NCBI RefSeq assembly: GCF_023573145.1
Contig: NZ_CP097635.1
Coordinates: 2,418,001-2,482,000 of the forward strand
DNA: 64,000 bases
Source of the DNA: Aquincola tertiaricarbonis
Lineage (GTDB): Bacteria; Pseudomonadota; Gammaproteobacteria; Burkholderiales; Burkholderiaceae_C
Reading direction: 5' to 3'
Shown piece by piece: positions 44,230-52,486 of this stretch; within the stretch, counting starts at the first letter, position 1; the number at the start of each line of letters is the position of its first letter. The position numbers and the translations under genes were made by a program. The notes beneath the pieces are model-generated. The model did not search any database. It saw nothing but the letters and a program-made list of their open reading frames with translations, and was not told the origin of the DNA.

Positions 44230-46104
44230 TCAGGCGCGCGGTGCCGTGGCCTTGGCCACCCGGGCCTTGAGGTCGGTGATCAGGTCCAGCAGCGTCTGCT
44301 GCCGGGCATTGGCCACGGTGCTGCCGGTGATGCTGCTGCGCAGCGCGTCCAACTCCGCCTGCGTCTTGCTGTAGTCGCTCTTGCGCACGGAAGAGAACAT
44401 CGCCTTGCTGGCGGCCAGCAGCGCGCTGCGCTGGGCTGCGGCCGTGGCCGGCGTGTTGAAGTCGGCGTCCAGCAGCGCACGGATGCCCTGGTCCACCTTC
44501 GACCACGAAGACGACATCGGCACCAGATCCTGGGTGGTCATCAGCGTGCCCACCAACGCGGCAGCGGTGGTCACCTGGGCGGTGAACACTTCGGGCTTGA
44601 AGCGGTCCATGCCCGGGTAGAAGGCCTGGTAGCCGGAGCTGGGCCAGTCGCCGGTGACGTGCCACACCGGGTGGTTGCCCAGCGTTTCCAGGTGCGCCGC
44701 GAAGTTGCGGCCGAACCAGTTGTTCTGGGCCTGGCCGTTCACGCCCGGCCGCTCCTCGGCATTGACCTGCGCCCGTGGCAGGCCGGCGTACTTCACCGCC
44801 TCGATCGCCTTCTCGACGTTGACGTCGTTGCCGTGGGTGTTGATGTAGGTGGTCATCGCGCGGCCGGTGGCGCGGAACTCGTTGCCCGCGTCGGCCATCT
44901 GCGCACCGCCGACATGCTCCACCGCCACGCCGCCGATCACCCACTTGGCCAGCTGGTCGTGGTTGTCCTCGACGAAGTCGTACGGGTAGCTGCGCTCGGC
45001 GCCCGGCACGAAGTGGCGGGTGTCGAACACCATGAAGATGCTGCGGGGCCGCTTGGCCTGCGGAATCTGGGCGTAGTACTTGATGACGCCCAGGATGCCC
45101 AGCGCACCGGCGTCCTGGATCAGCGCCGGTCCGTCCACGTGGGTGGCCATCATCACCGCGGTGTCCTTGTCGGTGCCGAAGTCCTTGCCGGGCAGCGTGG
45201 CCACCAGGGTGTAGGCCAGCGCATCGGTCTCCACCTGGGCATTGAGCTTCAGCGTGGCGGTCTTGCCCGCGCGGGCGTCTTCCACCACCTTCGCGCCGTT
45301 GACCTTGTCCAGCAGCAGGCCGGGCACTTCATAGCGGTTGGGCGTGCCGTGCTGGCGGCCGCCCTGTGCGGCGCCGGGCGGCATGTCCATCACCACCACA
45401 TGGCCCAGCGGCTTGTTGGTGGTGCCGCGGAAGAAGCTGTTGATGGTGCTGCCCATCTGCCCGTACTGGTGACGGTTGCGGTAGCTGGCCTCATAGGTAG
45501 GGTCCACCGCGGTGAAGGGCGCCAGGAACTGGTCTTCGTTGGTGCGGAACTCGTAGTCGGTGTAGCCGGCGCTGCCGCCGGTGTAGGTGTAGGGCGCCTG
45601 CTTGACCACCACGATCTTGCCCGCCATCTGCGCGGCGGTGGGGCGGCTGGCGGCCGGCGCGCCCAGGTCCAGCAGCACCATCGGCGCGGTGACGCCGTTG
45701 GGTCCGGTGGAGCCCGACTGCGTGGCATAGGAGGCCACGTCCACCGCCGTGCCGTCGGAGGTGAGCGACCAGCCGCTCTTGTCGGGGTACTCGGTGGTGT
45801 ACCAGCGCTCATACGGGAAGCGGGCGCGGGTGATGTTGGTGGCGCCGTACTCCTCCAGCCGAGCCTCGATGAAGGCCATGTACGACTTCCAGGCAGCCGA
45901 GCCGGTGTAGGTGGCGCCCCAGGAAGCCTTGGTCTGGAACCAGGTGGTGGATTCGGTGGGCGAGATCACCAGCGACTTGTCGATGGTGGCGATGCGGGCA
46001 TCGATGTCGTTGGCGGCGTTGTCGTTCGAGCTGCCGTTGCAGGCAGCCAGCAGCGAAGCCAGGGCCAGGGCGCCGAAGCGCCAGGCAGCAGGGCGGATGG
46101 TCAT
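44230..46104 (-). CDS. M28-like metallopeptidase-fold lipoprotein
   Basis: 624 aa. Lipoprotein signal ending SLLAACNG (Cys22). A PA-like insert (about 170-300, with GKIVVVKQAPYTYTGG) lies within a zinc-exopeptidase-type domain. Candidate ligands are the His-Asp of MMATHVDGP and the Asp of LIQDAGALG; FDTRHFVPGAE sits where M28 enzymes have their Glu pair. The match is partial, so activity is uncertain. GGAG 8 bp before the ATG at 46104 supports this start over 46245. Divergent from a LysR gene. Confidence 0.6.
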   Translation of the reverse strand: MTIRPAAWRFGALALASLLAACNGSSNDNAANDIDARIATIDKSLVISPTESTTWFQTKASWGATYTGSAAWKSYMAFIEARLEEYGATNITRARFPYERWYTTEYPDKSGWSLTSDGTAVDVASYATQSGSTGPNGVTAPMVLLDLGAPAASRPTAAQMAGKIVVVKQAPYTYTGGSAGYTDYEFRTNEDQFLAPFTAVDPTYEASYRNRHQYGQMGSTINSFFRGTTNKPLGHVVVMDMPPGAAQGGRQHGTPNRYEVPGLLLDKVNGAKVVEDARAGKTATLKLNAQVETDALAYTLVATLPGKDFGTDKDTAVMMATHVDGPALIQDAGALGILGVIKYYAQIPQAKRPRSIFMVFDTRHFVPGAERSYPYDFVEDNHDQLAKWVIGGVAVEHVGGAQMADAGNEFRATGRAMTTYINTHGNDVNVEKAIEAVKYAGLPRAQVNAEERPGVNGQAQNNWFGRNFAAHLETLGNHPVWHVTGDWPSSGYQAFYPGMDRFKPEVFTAQVTTAAALVGTLMTTQDLVPMSSSWSKVDQGIRALLDADFNTPATAAAQRSALLAASKAMFSSVRKSDYSKTQAELDALRSSITGSTVANARQQTLLDLITDLKARVAKATAPRA

Positions 46105-46239
46105 CGGGAAGTCTCCGTTCAAGGGCCCGGCCTCTTGCCGCCGGCGTCCCGGCGACATAGGGCAGGCGAATGTCTGTGCTCGCAAGCCGATGCCATTCTC
46201 AGCAAGCATCTCGCAAGAGTCGAATTCGAATAGAGTCCA

Positions 46240-46262
46240 TGACATTCAAATATTGAATGTCA
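46240..46262. promoter_or_regulatory. perfect 23-bp dyad, candidate LysR box
   Basis: TGACATTCAA (46240-46249) and TTGAATGTCA (46253-46262) are perfect 10-bp arms around ATA. The site contains the T-N11-A pattern of LysR operators and ends 4 bp before the LysR ATG, so autoregulation and control of the divergent M28-like gene are likely. Confidence 0.7.
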
Positions 46263-46266
46263 GCAC

Positions 46267-47229
46267 ATGGCCCCCAGCTCCACCACCACACCCGCCGTGC
46301 TCCATGCGCGGCTGATGGCGCGTGCCCGCCTGCGGCACCTGCAGCTGCTGGTGCACATCGCCGAGCTGGCCAGCCTGCAAAAGGCAGCCGAGGCCATCGG
46401 CATGAGCCAGCCCGGCGCCACCCATGCGCTGGCCGAGATGGAGTCCATCCTCGGCATGCCCTTGTTCGAGCGCCATTCACGCGGCATGCGGCCCACCGCG
46501 CTGGGCCATGCGCTGCTGCCGCCGGTGCGTCAGGCCATCCGCCAGGTGCTGGCCTGCGCCGAGACGGTGGCTTCCATGGGCGCGGGTGCCGCGGGCACGG
46601 TGCGCATCGGCACCATCGGTGCGGGCTTGTCGGGCGTACTCGCGCGGGTGATTCCTTCCTTCAGCAGCGCCCAGCCCGAGGTGGTGGTGGACGTGCAGAT
46701 GGTGGCCGTGGACGACCTGCTGCAGCTGCTGGAACGCGGTGAGGTGGACCTGCTGTGCTGCCGCGCGCCGCCGCAGCTGCCGTCCGCGATGAGCTTTCTG
46801 CCGCTGGCGGAAGACGGCTATGCAGTGGTCTGCGGGCCGCAGCATCCAATGGCCGGTCGCCGCGGTGTCAAGCTGACCGAGCTGGCCGCCCAGGTGTGGC
46901 TCACGCCGCCGCCCACCGGCATTGCGGCGCGCGACTTCCATCTGCTGTTCGACCTGCTGGGCGGCCCGCCCCGCACCTGCTGGGTCAGTGGTCGCGCGCT
47001 GCTCCTTACCCTGGCCATGCTGCAGCAGCGTGAGTTGTTGTCGCTGATCCCGCGCAACACCGCGCTGCAGATGCTGGAGGCCGGGCTGCTGGCCGAGGTG
47101 CATTGCGCGCCGGGCTTGCTGTCGGCGCTGCCGCCGGTGGGCCTGGTGGCACCGGCCGACCTGAGCCGCTGCAGCCAGGCCACGCGCCGCTTCGTCGAGC
47201 ACGCGCAGCAGGTGTTGGCCGCGGCTTGA
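46267..47229 (+). CDS. LysR family transcriptional regulator
   Basis: 320 aa. HTH: LQLLVHIAELASLQKAAEAIGMSQPGATHALAEMESILG. The effector domain begins near residue 110 (GTVRIGTIGAGLSGVLARVIPSF). It resembles the GbpR-like branch. It is divergent from the M28-like lipoprotein and convergent with a Bug protein. The effector is unknown. Confidence 0.85.
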   Translation: MAPSSTTTPAVLHARLMARARLRHLQLLVHIAELASLQKAAEAIGMSQPGATHALAEMESILGMPLFERHSRGMRPTALGHALLPPVRQAIRQVLACAETVASMGAGAAGTVRIGTIGAGLSGVLARVIPSFSSAQPEVVVDVQMVAVDDLLQLLERGEVDLLCCRAPPQLPSAMSFLPLAEDGYAVVCGPQHPMAGRRGVKLTELAAQVWLTPPPTGIAARDFHLLFDLLGGPPRTCWVSGRALLLTLAMLQQRELLSLIPRNTALQMLEAGLLAEVHCAPGLLSALPPVGLVAPADLSRCSQATRRFVEHAQQVLAAA

Positions 47230-47241
47230 GCCGGCGGCCGG

Positions 47242-48177
47242 TCAACGTTCCAGCACCCGCCGCCGGTACACGCCGATGTCGGCCGCCACGGTGGCCGCGA
47301 AGCGTTGCTGCCCGGCGGCATCGGGCACGCCCGAACCCAAGGCCTGCAGCCGCTGCTGAAGGGCGGGCTGGGCCAACGCCGCCAGCAGCGCGGCCTGCAG
47401 CCGATCGCGCGCCGGGGCCGGCGTGGGTGCGGCCACGAACCAGCCGGCCCAACCCAGCAGCGGCGCCTGCCTGCCACCGGCCGGGCTGGGCAGCCATTGC
47501 CCCAGGCGCGCCAGCACCTTGAGCTGGCCACGTGCCACCAGCGGCGTGGCCACCGGCTCGGCCACCACCGCGATGTCCAGATGTCCGCCGATGAGGTCGT
47601 TGACCATCACCGAAGAGCCCTTGTAAGGCACGCGCACCAGCGGCAGCCCCAGTTGGCGCTCGATCAGCGGCAGCGCCAGATGCTGCAGCGTCTCATGGCC
47701 CGGGTGCCCGGCCGACAGTGGCTTGCCGCGGCGGTGCGCAGCCGCGGGCAGTTGTTCCAGGCTCTGGGCTTCCAGCCCGGGCGCCGCTACCACCACGAAG
47801 TCCGCCGTCCCCACCTGGCCCAACGGCACCAGGTCGGTGGGTTGGAAACCGGCCTGCGGCACCAGCAGCGGCGCCAGGATCACCGCATTGACGTTGCCGG
47901 CCAGCACCGTGCAGCCATCGGCCGGCTGCCGCAGCACATGCTGCACTGCCAGGGCCCCCGACACGCCGCCGATGTTGCGCAGCACGAAGGTCTTGCCGGT
48001 CTCTTCGCTGGCTGCTTCGGCCACCAGCCGCATCACGGCGTCCATCGAGCCGCCGGCGGGGTAGGGCACCACCAGTGACACCAGCGGTCCCTCGCAAGGC
48101 CAGGCCGGCAGCGCCAGCGGGGCCAGCAGGCAGCCGATGGCCAGGCGCAGGCGGTGGAAACACAAACCTCTTCTCAC
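47242..48177 (-). CDS. Bug/TctC-type solute-binding protein
   Basis: 311 aa. Signal peptide 1-28. Family segments are LVVPYPAGGSMDAVMRLVAEAASE, VLRNIGGVSGALAVQHVLRQPADG, VPYKGSSVMVNDLIGGHLDIAVV and the C-terminal ALGSGVPDAAGQQRFAATVAADIGVYRRRV. It is more divergent than the other Bug protein here. The start is GTG at 48177. Ligand unknown; no transport partner genes nearby. Confidence 0.8.
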   Translation of the reverse strand: MRRGLCFHRLRLAIGCLLAPLALPAWPCEGPLVSLVVPYPAGGSMDAVMRLVAEAASEETGKTFVLRNIGGVSGALAVQHVLRQPADGCTVLAGNVNAVILAPLLVPQAGFQPTDLVPLGQVGTADFVVVAAPGLEAQSLEQLPAAAHRRGKPLSAGHPGHETLQHLALPLIERQLGLPLVRVPYKGSSVMVNDLIGGHLDIAVVAEPVATPLVARGQLKVLARLGQWLPSPAGGRQAPLLGWAGWFVAAPTPAPARDRLQAALLAALAQPALQQRLQALGSGVPDAAGQQRFAATVAADIGVYRRRVLER

Positions 48178-48325
48178 CGCCTGATCCTGCCACCAGCAAG
48201 GTGCGCCGCGGCCGCGGGTTCTACGGATGCGGCTTCGGCATCGCTTGGGCAGTTCAGAATGCCGCGCCCTTCAGACAGGGCCCGCGCCCACGTGGCGCGG
48301 AACGACGAACAACATGGGAGTGGAG

Positions 48326-50944
48326 ATGCTCAAAGCAAGGAGCGGCGCCTGGCGCCGAACCGCGCGCTGCGCGTTGGCAGCACTGGTCCTGAGCGCCTTG
48401 GCCGCCTGCGGCGGCGGCGGGGGCGGCAGCGGGTCTGGCAATGGCGAGGGCGCAGGCGCTGCGCAGGGGCCGGTGGCGGGTGCCGACTACTACCCGCTGA
48501 ACGTGGGCGACCGCTGGCTGTACCGGGACGGTGATGGCGTCACCATGCAGGTGGACGTCACCGGGACGCAGCCCGTGCAAGGCGGCACGGCCCTGGTGGT
48601 GAGCACCCAGGGCGGGGGTGACGTGCCCGACACCGCGCTGTACCTCAAGACGGCCACCGGCGTGCAGGTGCTGACCGAAGCCGGCAGCGACCCGACCCTG
48701 GCCGCGCTGGGCCGCCTGACCCTGCTGCGCCTGCCCCTGGTGAATGGCGACCGTTGGGTGATCGCCGACCAGACGCTGGCCGGCGTGCTGGACGTGGACG
48801 CCGACGGCAAGGCCGACACCGTGACCCTGCGCATGGACGGTGCCGTGCTGGGCTTCGAGACCGTGGAAGAGGCAGGCCGAAGCCATGCGCAATCGGCCCA
48901 TGTGCAGACGGTGCTGCGGCAGACGGTGCAGCTCAGCAGCACCGGCCAGACTGTGTCGAGCACGCTCACCTCCGACGACTGGTATGCGCCCAACGTCGGC
49001 CTGGTGCGCAGCCGCGTGGCCATCAGCGGCTCGGGTGGCAGCACCAACACCGTCAACCGCGTCACCGGCTGGCGCGTGGCGGGGCAGCGCAGCAGCAGCG
49101 GGGTGCCCACCATCACCAACCGGTTGCCTGCCGCCGGCGCGACGGTCTACGGCGTGGCCGTGCAGCAGCAGGTGGGCTTTGACCGCCCGATGGACACGGG
49201 CGTCGCCCCGGAGCGCGCTTTCAGCCTCACCGGCCCCGATGGGCAGCCGGTGCCCCTGAGGGGCTACTGGAACGACGGCGGGCGCACGCTCTACATCGAG
49301 GAGACCTACCCGCTGGCCAGCGGCCGCTACACCGCCCGTGTCAGCGCCGCGGCGGTGGACCTGATCGGCAACCCGGTGGGCGAGACCAGCTGGACCTTCG
49401 ATGTCGATGCCAGCGCGCCGCAGGCCACCTTGGTATCGCCCACCGCCGGCGCCCCCGAGCTGCCGCTGGACAGCGTCTTCGTGCTGCAGCTGGACGACGA
49501 CCCGGAACCGGCGTCGGTGAACGACAGCAACGTGACGCTGGGCGATGGCGTCCGGCAGGTCGAGGCCACCGTCACCTTGTCGGGTCGCACCATCACACTG
49601 CGGCCCAAGTCGCCGCTGCGCACCGGTGCCCGCTACACGCTGGCCGTCAACTACCTGGCGGATCGGAATGGCAACGTGGGGCAGATGCAGTACTGGCAGT
49701 TCACCGCCGACCCGGGGCGTTTCGCGGCGCCGCAGAAACTGCTGGCAGGCAGCACCGCGCAGGCCGTGACCATCGGCGATGTGGACGGCGACGGCCGTGC
49801 CGATGCCGTGTTCGCCACGGGCTACAACGCTTCCAGCGACGCTGGTGCCTTCAAGCTGGTGGTGCGGCGCGGGCTGGGTCAGGGCCGCTTTGCGGACGAG
49901 CAGCGCTACACCACCATCGCCGACTTCAGCAGCCAGATCGACTCGCTGACCGTGGCCGACCTGGATGGCAACGGCCGCCAGGCCGTGGTGCTGGCCGCAT
50001 CCGGCCGGGGGCTGCAGATCTTCCGCCAGCAGGCCGACGGCACGCTGGCCAGCAGCCAGGTGATCGACACCCGGGACAGCTACATCGTGCGTGTGGCCGA
50101 CATGAACGGCGATGGCCGCCCCGACCTGGTGAGCGCGCCCTTCGTCGGCAGCAGCGTGTCGGTCTGGCTGCAAGGCGCGGACGGTCGCTTCGGTGCAGCC
50201 ACCAGCGTCAGCCTGTCGGTGAAGTCGTTCGGTGACCTGTCGGTGGGCGACGTGGACGGCGACGGGCGCCCCGACATCCTGGCCACGAGCGATTCGTTCG
50301 ACGGACCGCTGGGCATTGTGCTGCGCACGCCGGACGGCGGCTACGCCAGCCCCTGGTACCCCAGCACCTTGCCGTCAGGCACCTGGGTGGACGGCCTGGC
50401 CATCGGCGATGTGACCGGCGACGGGCGGGCCGATGTGGTGCTGATGCAGACCTTCAATCAGCGCGTGACCGTGCTCGCGCAGGCGCCAGGCGGCGGCTTT
50501 GCCGCGCCGGTGGCCATGGCCAGCATCGGCAACCCGGCCCACGGCAAGGTGGCGGACCTGGATGGCGACGGCCGCAACGACCTGCTGGTGTGGAGCTGGG
50601 GCGGCTACCCCATCGGCTTGTACCGGCAGCGCAGCGACGGCCAGTTGGGCGCCCTGGAGAGCTGGCCGGTGAGCGAATACGGCAGCAGTGCGCCCGACCT
50701 GCTGGCCATCGGCGACCTGGACGGTGACGGCCGGCCCGATGTGCTCTACGGCGCGGACTGGCTGCGCCAGCGGCCGGTGCTGCGTGAAGAACCGGTGGCC
50801 GCCACGCCGCTGGCAGGGGCCCGCGCGCGGGCCATGGCGGCCGCACCGGTGCGCAGCGCTGCGCAGCCGGTCGCCGGCGGCTCGGGCCTTGGCCTGAATC
50901 AGCGGCTGTCGCGCCTGGTGCGCGGCAGCGCCGAGTCGCGCTGA
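48326..50944 (+). CDS. large FG-GAP/VCBS-repeat lipoprotein with Ig-like domain
   Basis: 872 aa. Lipoprotein signal with ALAACGGGG. After a Gly-rich linker comes a beta domain (about 45-265), a Big_5-type Ig-like domain (about 270-375: MDTGVAPERAFSLTG...LASGRYTARVSAAAVDLIGN), a second one (about 385-475), then at least six FG-GAP/VCBS repeats with calcium loops such as DVDGDGRADAV, DLDGNGRQAVV, DMNGDGRPDLV and DLDGDGRNDLL (about 480-830). This predicts a surface beta-propeller for adhesion or ligand binding. The ATG at 48326 has GGAG 5 bp upstream. Confidence 0.8.
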   Translation: MLKARSGAWRRTARCALAALVLSALAACGGGGGGSGSGNGEGAGAAQGPVAGADYYPLNVGDRWLYRDGDGVTMQVDVTGTQPVQGGTALVVSTQGGGDVPDTALYLKTATGVQVLTEAGSDPTLAALGRLTLLRLPLVNGDRWVIADQTLAGVLDVDADGKADTVTLRMDGAVLGFETVEEAGRSHAQSAHVQTVLRQTVQLSSTGQTVSSTLTSDDWYAPNVGLVRSRVAISGSGGSTNTVNRVTGWRVAGQRSSSGVPTITNRLPAAGATVYGVAVQQQVGFDRPMDTGVAPERAFSLTGPDGQPVPLRGYWNDGGRTLYIEETYPLASGRYTARVSAAAVDLIGNPVGETSWTFDVDASAPQATLVSPTAGAPELPLDSVFVLQLDDDPEPASVNDSNVTLGDGVRQVEATVTLSGRTITLRPKSPLRTGARYTLAVNYLADRNGNVGQMQYWQFTADPGRFAAPQKLLAGSTAQAVTIGDVDGDGRADAVFATGYNASSDAGAFKLVVRRGLGQGRFADEQRYTTIADFSSQIDSLTVADLDGNGRQAVVLAASGRGLQIFRQQADGTLASSQVIDTRDSYIVRVADMNGDGRPDLVSAPFVGSSVSVWLQGADGRFGAATSVSLSVKSFGDLSVGDVDGDGRPDILATSDSFDGPLGIVLRTPDGGYASPWYPSTLPSGTWVDGLAIGDVTGDGRADVVLMQTFNQRVTVLAQAPGGGFAAPVAMASIGNPAHGKVADLDGDGRNDLLVWSWGGYPIGLYRQRSDGQLGALESWPVSEYGSSAPDLLAIGDLDGDGRPDVLYGADWLRQRPVLREEPVAATPLAGARARAMAAAPVRSAAQPVAGGSGLGLNQRLSRLVRGSAESR

Positions 50945-50949
50945 GTGCA

Positions 50950-50974
50950 GCGGGCCAGGCACTGCCCGGCCCGC
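50950..50974. terminator. strong hairpin between convergent genes
   Basis: GCGGGCCAGGC and GCCCGGCCCGC form an 11-bp stem with one mismatch and a 3-base loop, 6 bp after the FG-GAP stop and before the convergent stop at 50992. It fits a bidirectional terminator without U-tract. Confidence 0.55.
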
Positions 50975-50991
50975 CATGCCGCCCGCCGGGC

Positions 50992-51477
50992 TCAGGCCTT
51001 GTCGGCCGCTCCGCCTTGCGGGGCTTCTTCGGCCTTCGGCCGGCCGGTCTTCAGGCTGGGCACGCGGTCCAGCGCGGTCAGGAAGGCTTCGTCGGGCAGG
51101 GCGGCGAGGGCGGCGATGCCGGCGCGCAGCAGCTCGCTCTTCTTCACGTGGCGGTGCAGCACGGTGCCGCGCTGCTTCAGCTGCGCCAGCAGTTCGTACT
51201 CGGCCTTGGGCATGGTGAAGCTGTCGCGCACCAGCTTGGTCTTGGCCTTGGGCACTTCCGGCGTGGCAGGCGCGGCCAGCACGGCGGGGGCAGCGGGCCG
51301 GTCGGCCGCCGGCTTGTCCGACTTCTTCTTGGCTGCCGCCTTCGGCTTGCCGGCCTTGGGAGCCACCGGCTGGGCGGGGGCGGCCGGCGGCGCCGCTTCA
51401 GCGGGGGCCTGGGCGGCGGGCTGGGCGGCCAGCTCGGCCGCGATGGTGGACTTGCGTTGACGGGTGACCTTGGTCAT
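50992..51477 (-). CDS. Ala/Pro/Lys-rich DNA-binding protein with C-terminal ribbon-helix-helix-like domain
   Basis: 161 aa. Residues 1-80 are a low-complexity Ala/Pro/Lys tail, histone H1-like. Residues about 80-150 (KLVRDSFTMPKAEYELLAQLKQRGTVLHRHVKKSELLRAGIAALAAL) look like a strand-helix-helix DNA-binding module. The C-terminus is basic. It may be a nucleoid-associated or autoregulatory protein. A 33-bp dyad lies 18 bp before its start, and a small unknown gene is divergent from it. Confidence 0.6.
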   Translation of the reverse strand: MTKVTRQRKSTIAAELAAQPAAQAPAEAAPPAAPAQPVAPKAGKPKAAAKKKSDKPAADRPAAPAVLAAPATPEVPKAKTKLVRDSFTMPKAEYELLAQLKQRGTVLHRHVKKSELLRAGIAALAALPDEAFLTALDRVPSLKTGRPKAEEAPQGGAADKA

Positions 51478-51494
51478 GCTGCTTTCTTGAACGA

Positions 51495-51527
51495 GGTATA
51501 CGGTATAAACAGTTTATACTGAATACC
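51495..51527. promoter_or_regulatory. 33-bp nested AT-rich dyad between divergent genes
   Basis: Inner arms GTATAAAC (51503-51510) and GTTTATAC (51512-51519) flank one A. Outer arms GGTAT (51495-51499) and ATACC (51523-51527) are symmetric about the same centre (51511). It stands out as AT-rich in a GC-rich genome and likely combines promoter and operator functions for the two divergent genes. Confidence 0.65.
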
Positions 51528-51555
51528 CGGCAACAGCCACCGGAAAGGGATCGTC

Positions 51556-51798
51556 ATGCAGTACTCCAGCCATGCATCACGCTTCTCACCGGTGTCGGTG
51601 GGGGCCTTGATCGAACCCGCCTTCCTGCGCAGCGTGCTGCGCGACATGGAGGCCCCCACCCACCCCGATGCGGCCTGGGCCGACGCTGCGTTGGCCCAGG
51701 CCGCGCCGCTGCACGGCGGGCCGGCGCAGCTGCTGGCCGCCGCAGCGCTGGCGTTGCAGCAGCTGGCCCACGGCCAATGGCCGGGCGCCGGCAGCTGA
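51556..51798 (+). CDS. small hypothetical protein
   Basis: 80 aa, no recognisable domain. The C-terminal half is Ala/Leu-rich and helical (LLAAAALALQQLAHGQW). AGGGA lies about 6 bp before the ATG. It shares the 33-bp dyad region with the divergent DNA-binding protein, so the two are probably co-regulated. Confidence 0.5.
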   Translation: MQYSSHASRFSPVSVGALIEPAFLRSVLRDMEAPTHPDAAWADAALAQAAPLHGGPAQLLAAAALALQQLAHGQWPGAGS

Positions 51799-51820
51799 CC
51801 GCAGCGCCGCCCGGCGCGCT

Positions 51821-52486
51821 TCAGCGCGCGGCCGGCAGCCGCAAGGCGTCGGCCTGCGTGCGCAGGTCCTCGGCCACGTTCTCGATGCGCACCTGTGTCA
51901 GCCCCAGCAGCGGGTCGCCCTGCAGGGCGGCTTCGGTCGGCGTCCTGGCGCGGTAGCGTTCCACCGCCTGCAGCGCCAACGCATGCAGCTGGCGGTTCTT
52001 GTCCTCGGCCCGGGCCAGGGCCTGGGTGGTGCGTTCCAGCAGCGCGCTCACGCTGGCCGTGGCGCGGCGGCTTTCGGCCAGTTGGGCCCGCAGCTCGGCC
52101 AGCTGGCCGGCGGCCTGGCGCTGGCGCTCGGCAGTGCTGGCGGCTTCGGCCTCGCGCTCGCTGCGCAGGCGCTCGGCCTGGGCCTGCTGGTCGGTGCGCA
52201 GGGCGGCCAGTTGCTGCTGCAGGCTGCGCAGCTGGGCCTGCAGGCGGTCGCGCGCCTGCTGCGCCGCCTGGGCCTGCGTCGCAGCGGCCTCCTTGTCGCG
52301 CTGCAGATCGCTGCGCTCGGCCTGCACCGTGGCCAGCTCGCGCCGGGTGTCGTTCAGCGCAGCCTGCGCGCGGCGCAGGGCCTCGCGGTCGCGGTTGGCG
52401 GTGTTGTCCTGGGCGGCCGCTGGCAGCGCGCAGGCGGCGGCCAGGACCAGCGCCCAGACCTGGGGTCTGCGTTCAGAACCGCGCAT
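51821..52486 (-). CDS. periplasmic coiled-coil protein of the adhesin/ExbB operon
   Basis: 221 aa. Signal peptide 1-25 (VWALVLAAACALPAAAQ), then an almost continuous coiled coil (about 30-165: DREALRRAQAALNDTRREL, AATQAQAAQQARDRLQAQLRS). A short C-terminal globular part follows. It is the last gene of the operon and overlaps the putative porin gene by 14 bp, which suggests coupled expression. A periplasmic spacer or scaffold is inferred. The ATG at 52486 directly precedes the signal peptide. Confidence 0.65.
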   Translation of the reverse strand: MRGSERRPQVWALVLAAACALPAAAQDNTANRDREALRRAQAALNDTRRELATVQAERSDLQRDKEAAATQAQAAQQARDRLQAQLRSLQQQLAALRTDQQAQAERLRSEREAEAASTAERQRQAAGQLAELRAQLAESRRATASVSALLERTTQALARAEDKNRQLHALALQAVERYRARTPTEAALQGDPLLGLTQVRIENVAEDLRTQADALRLPAAR

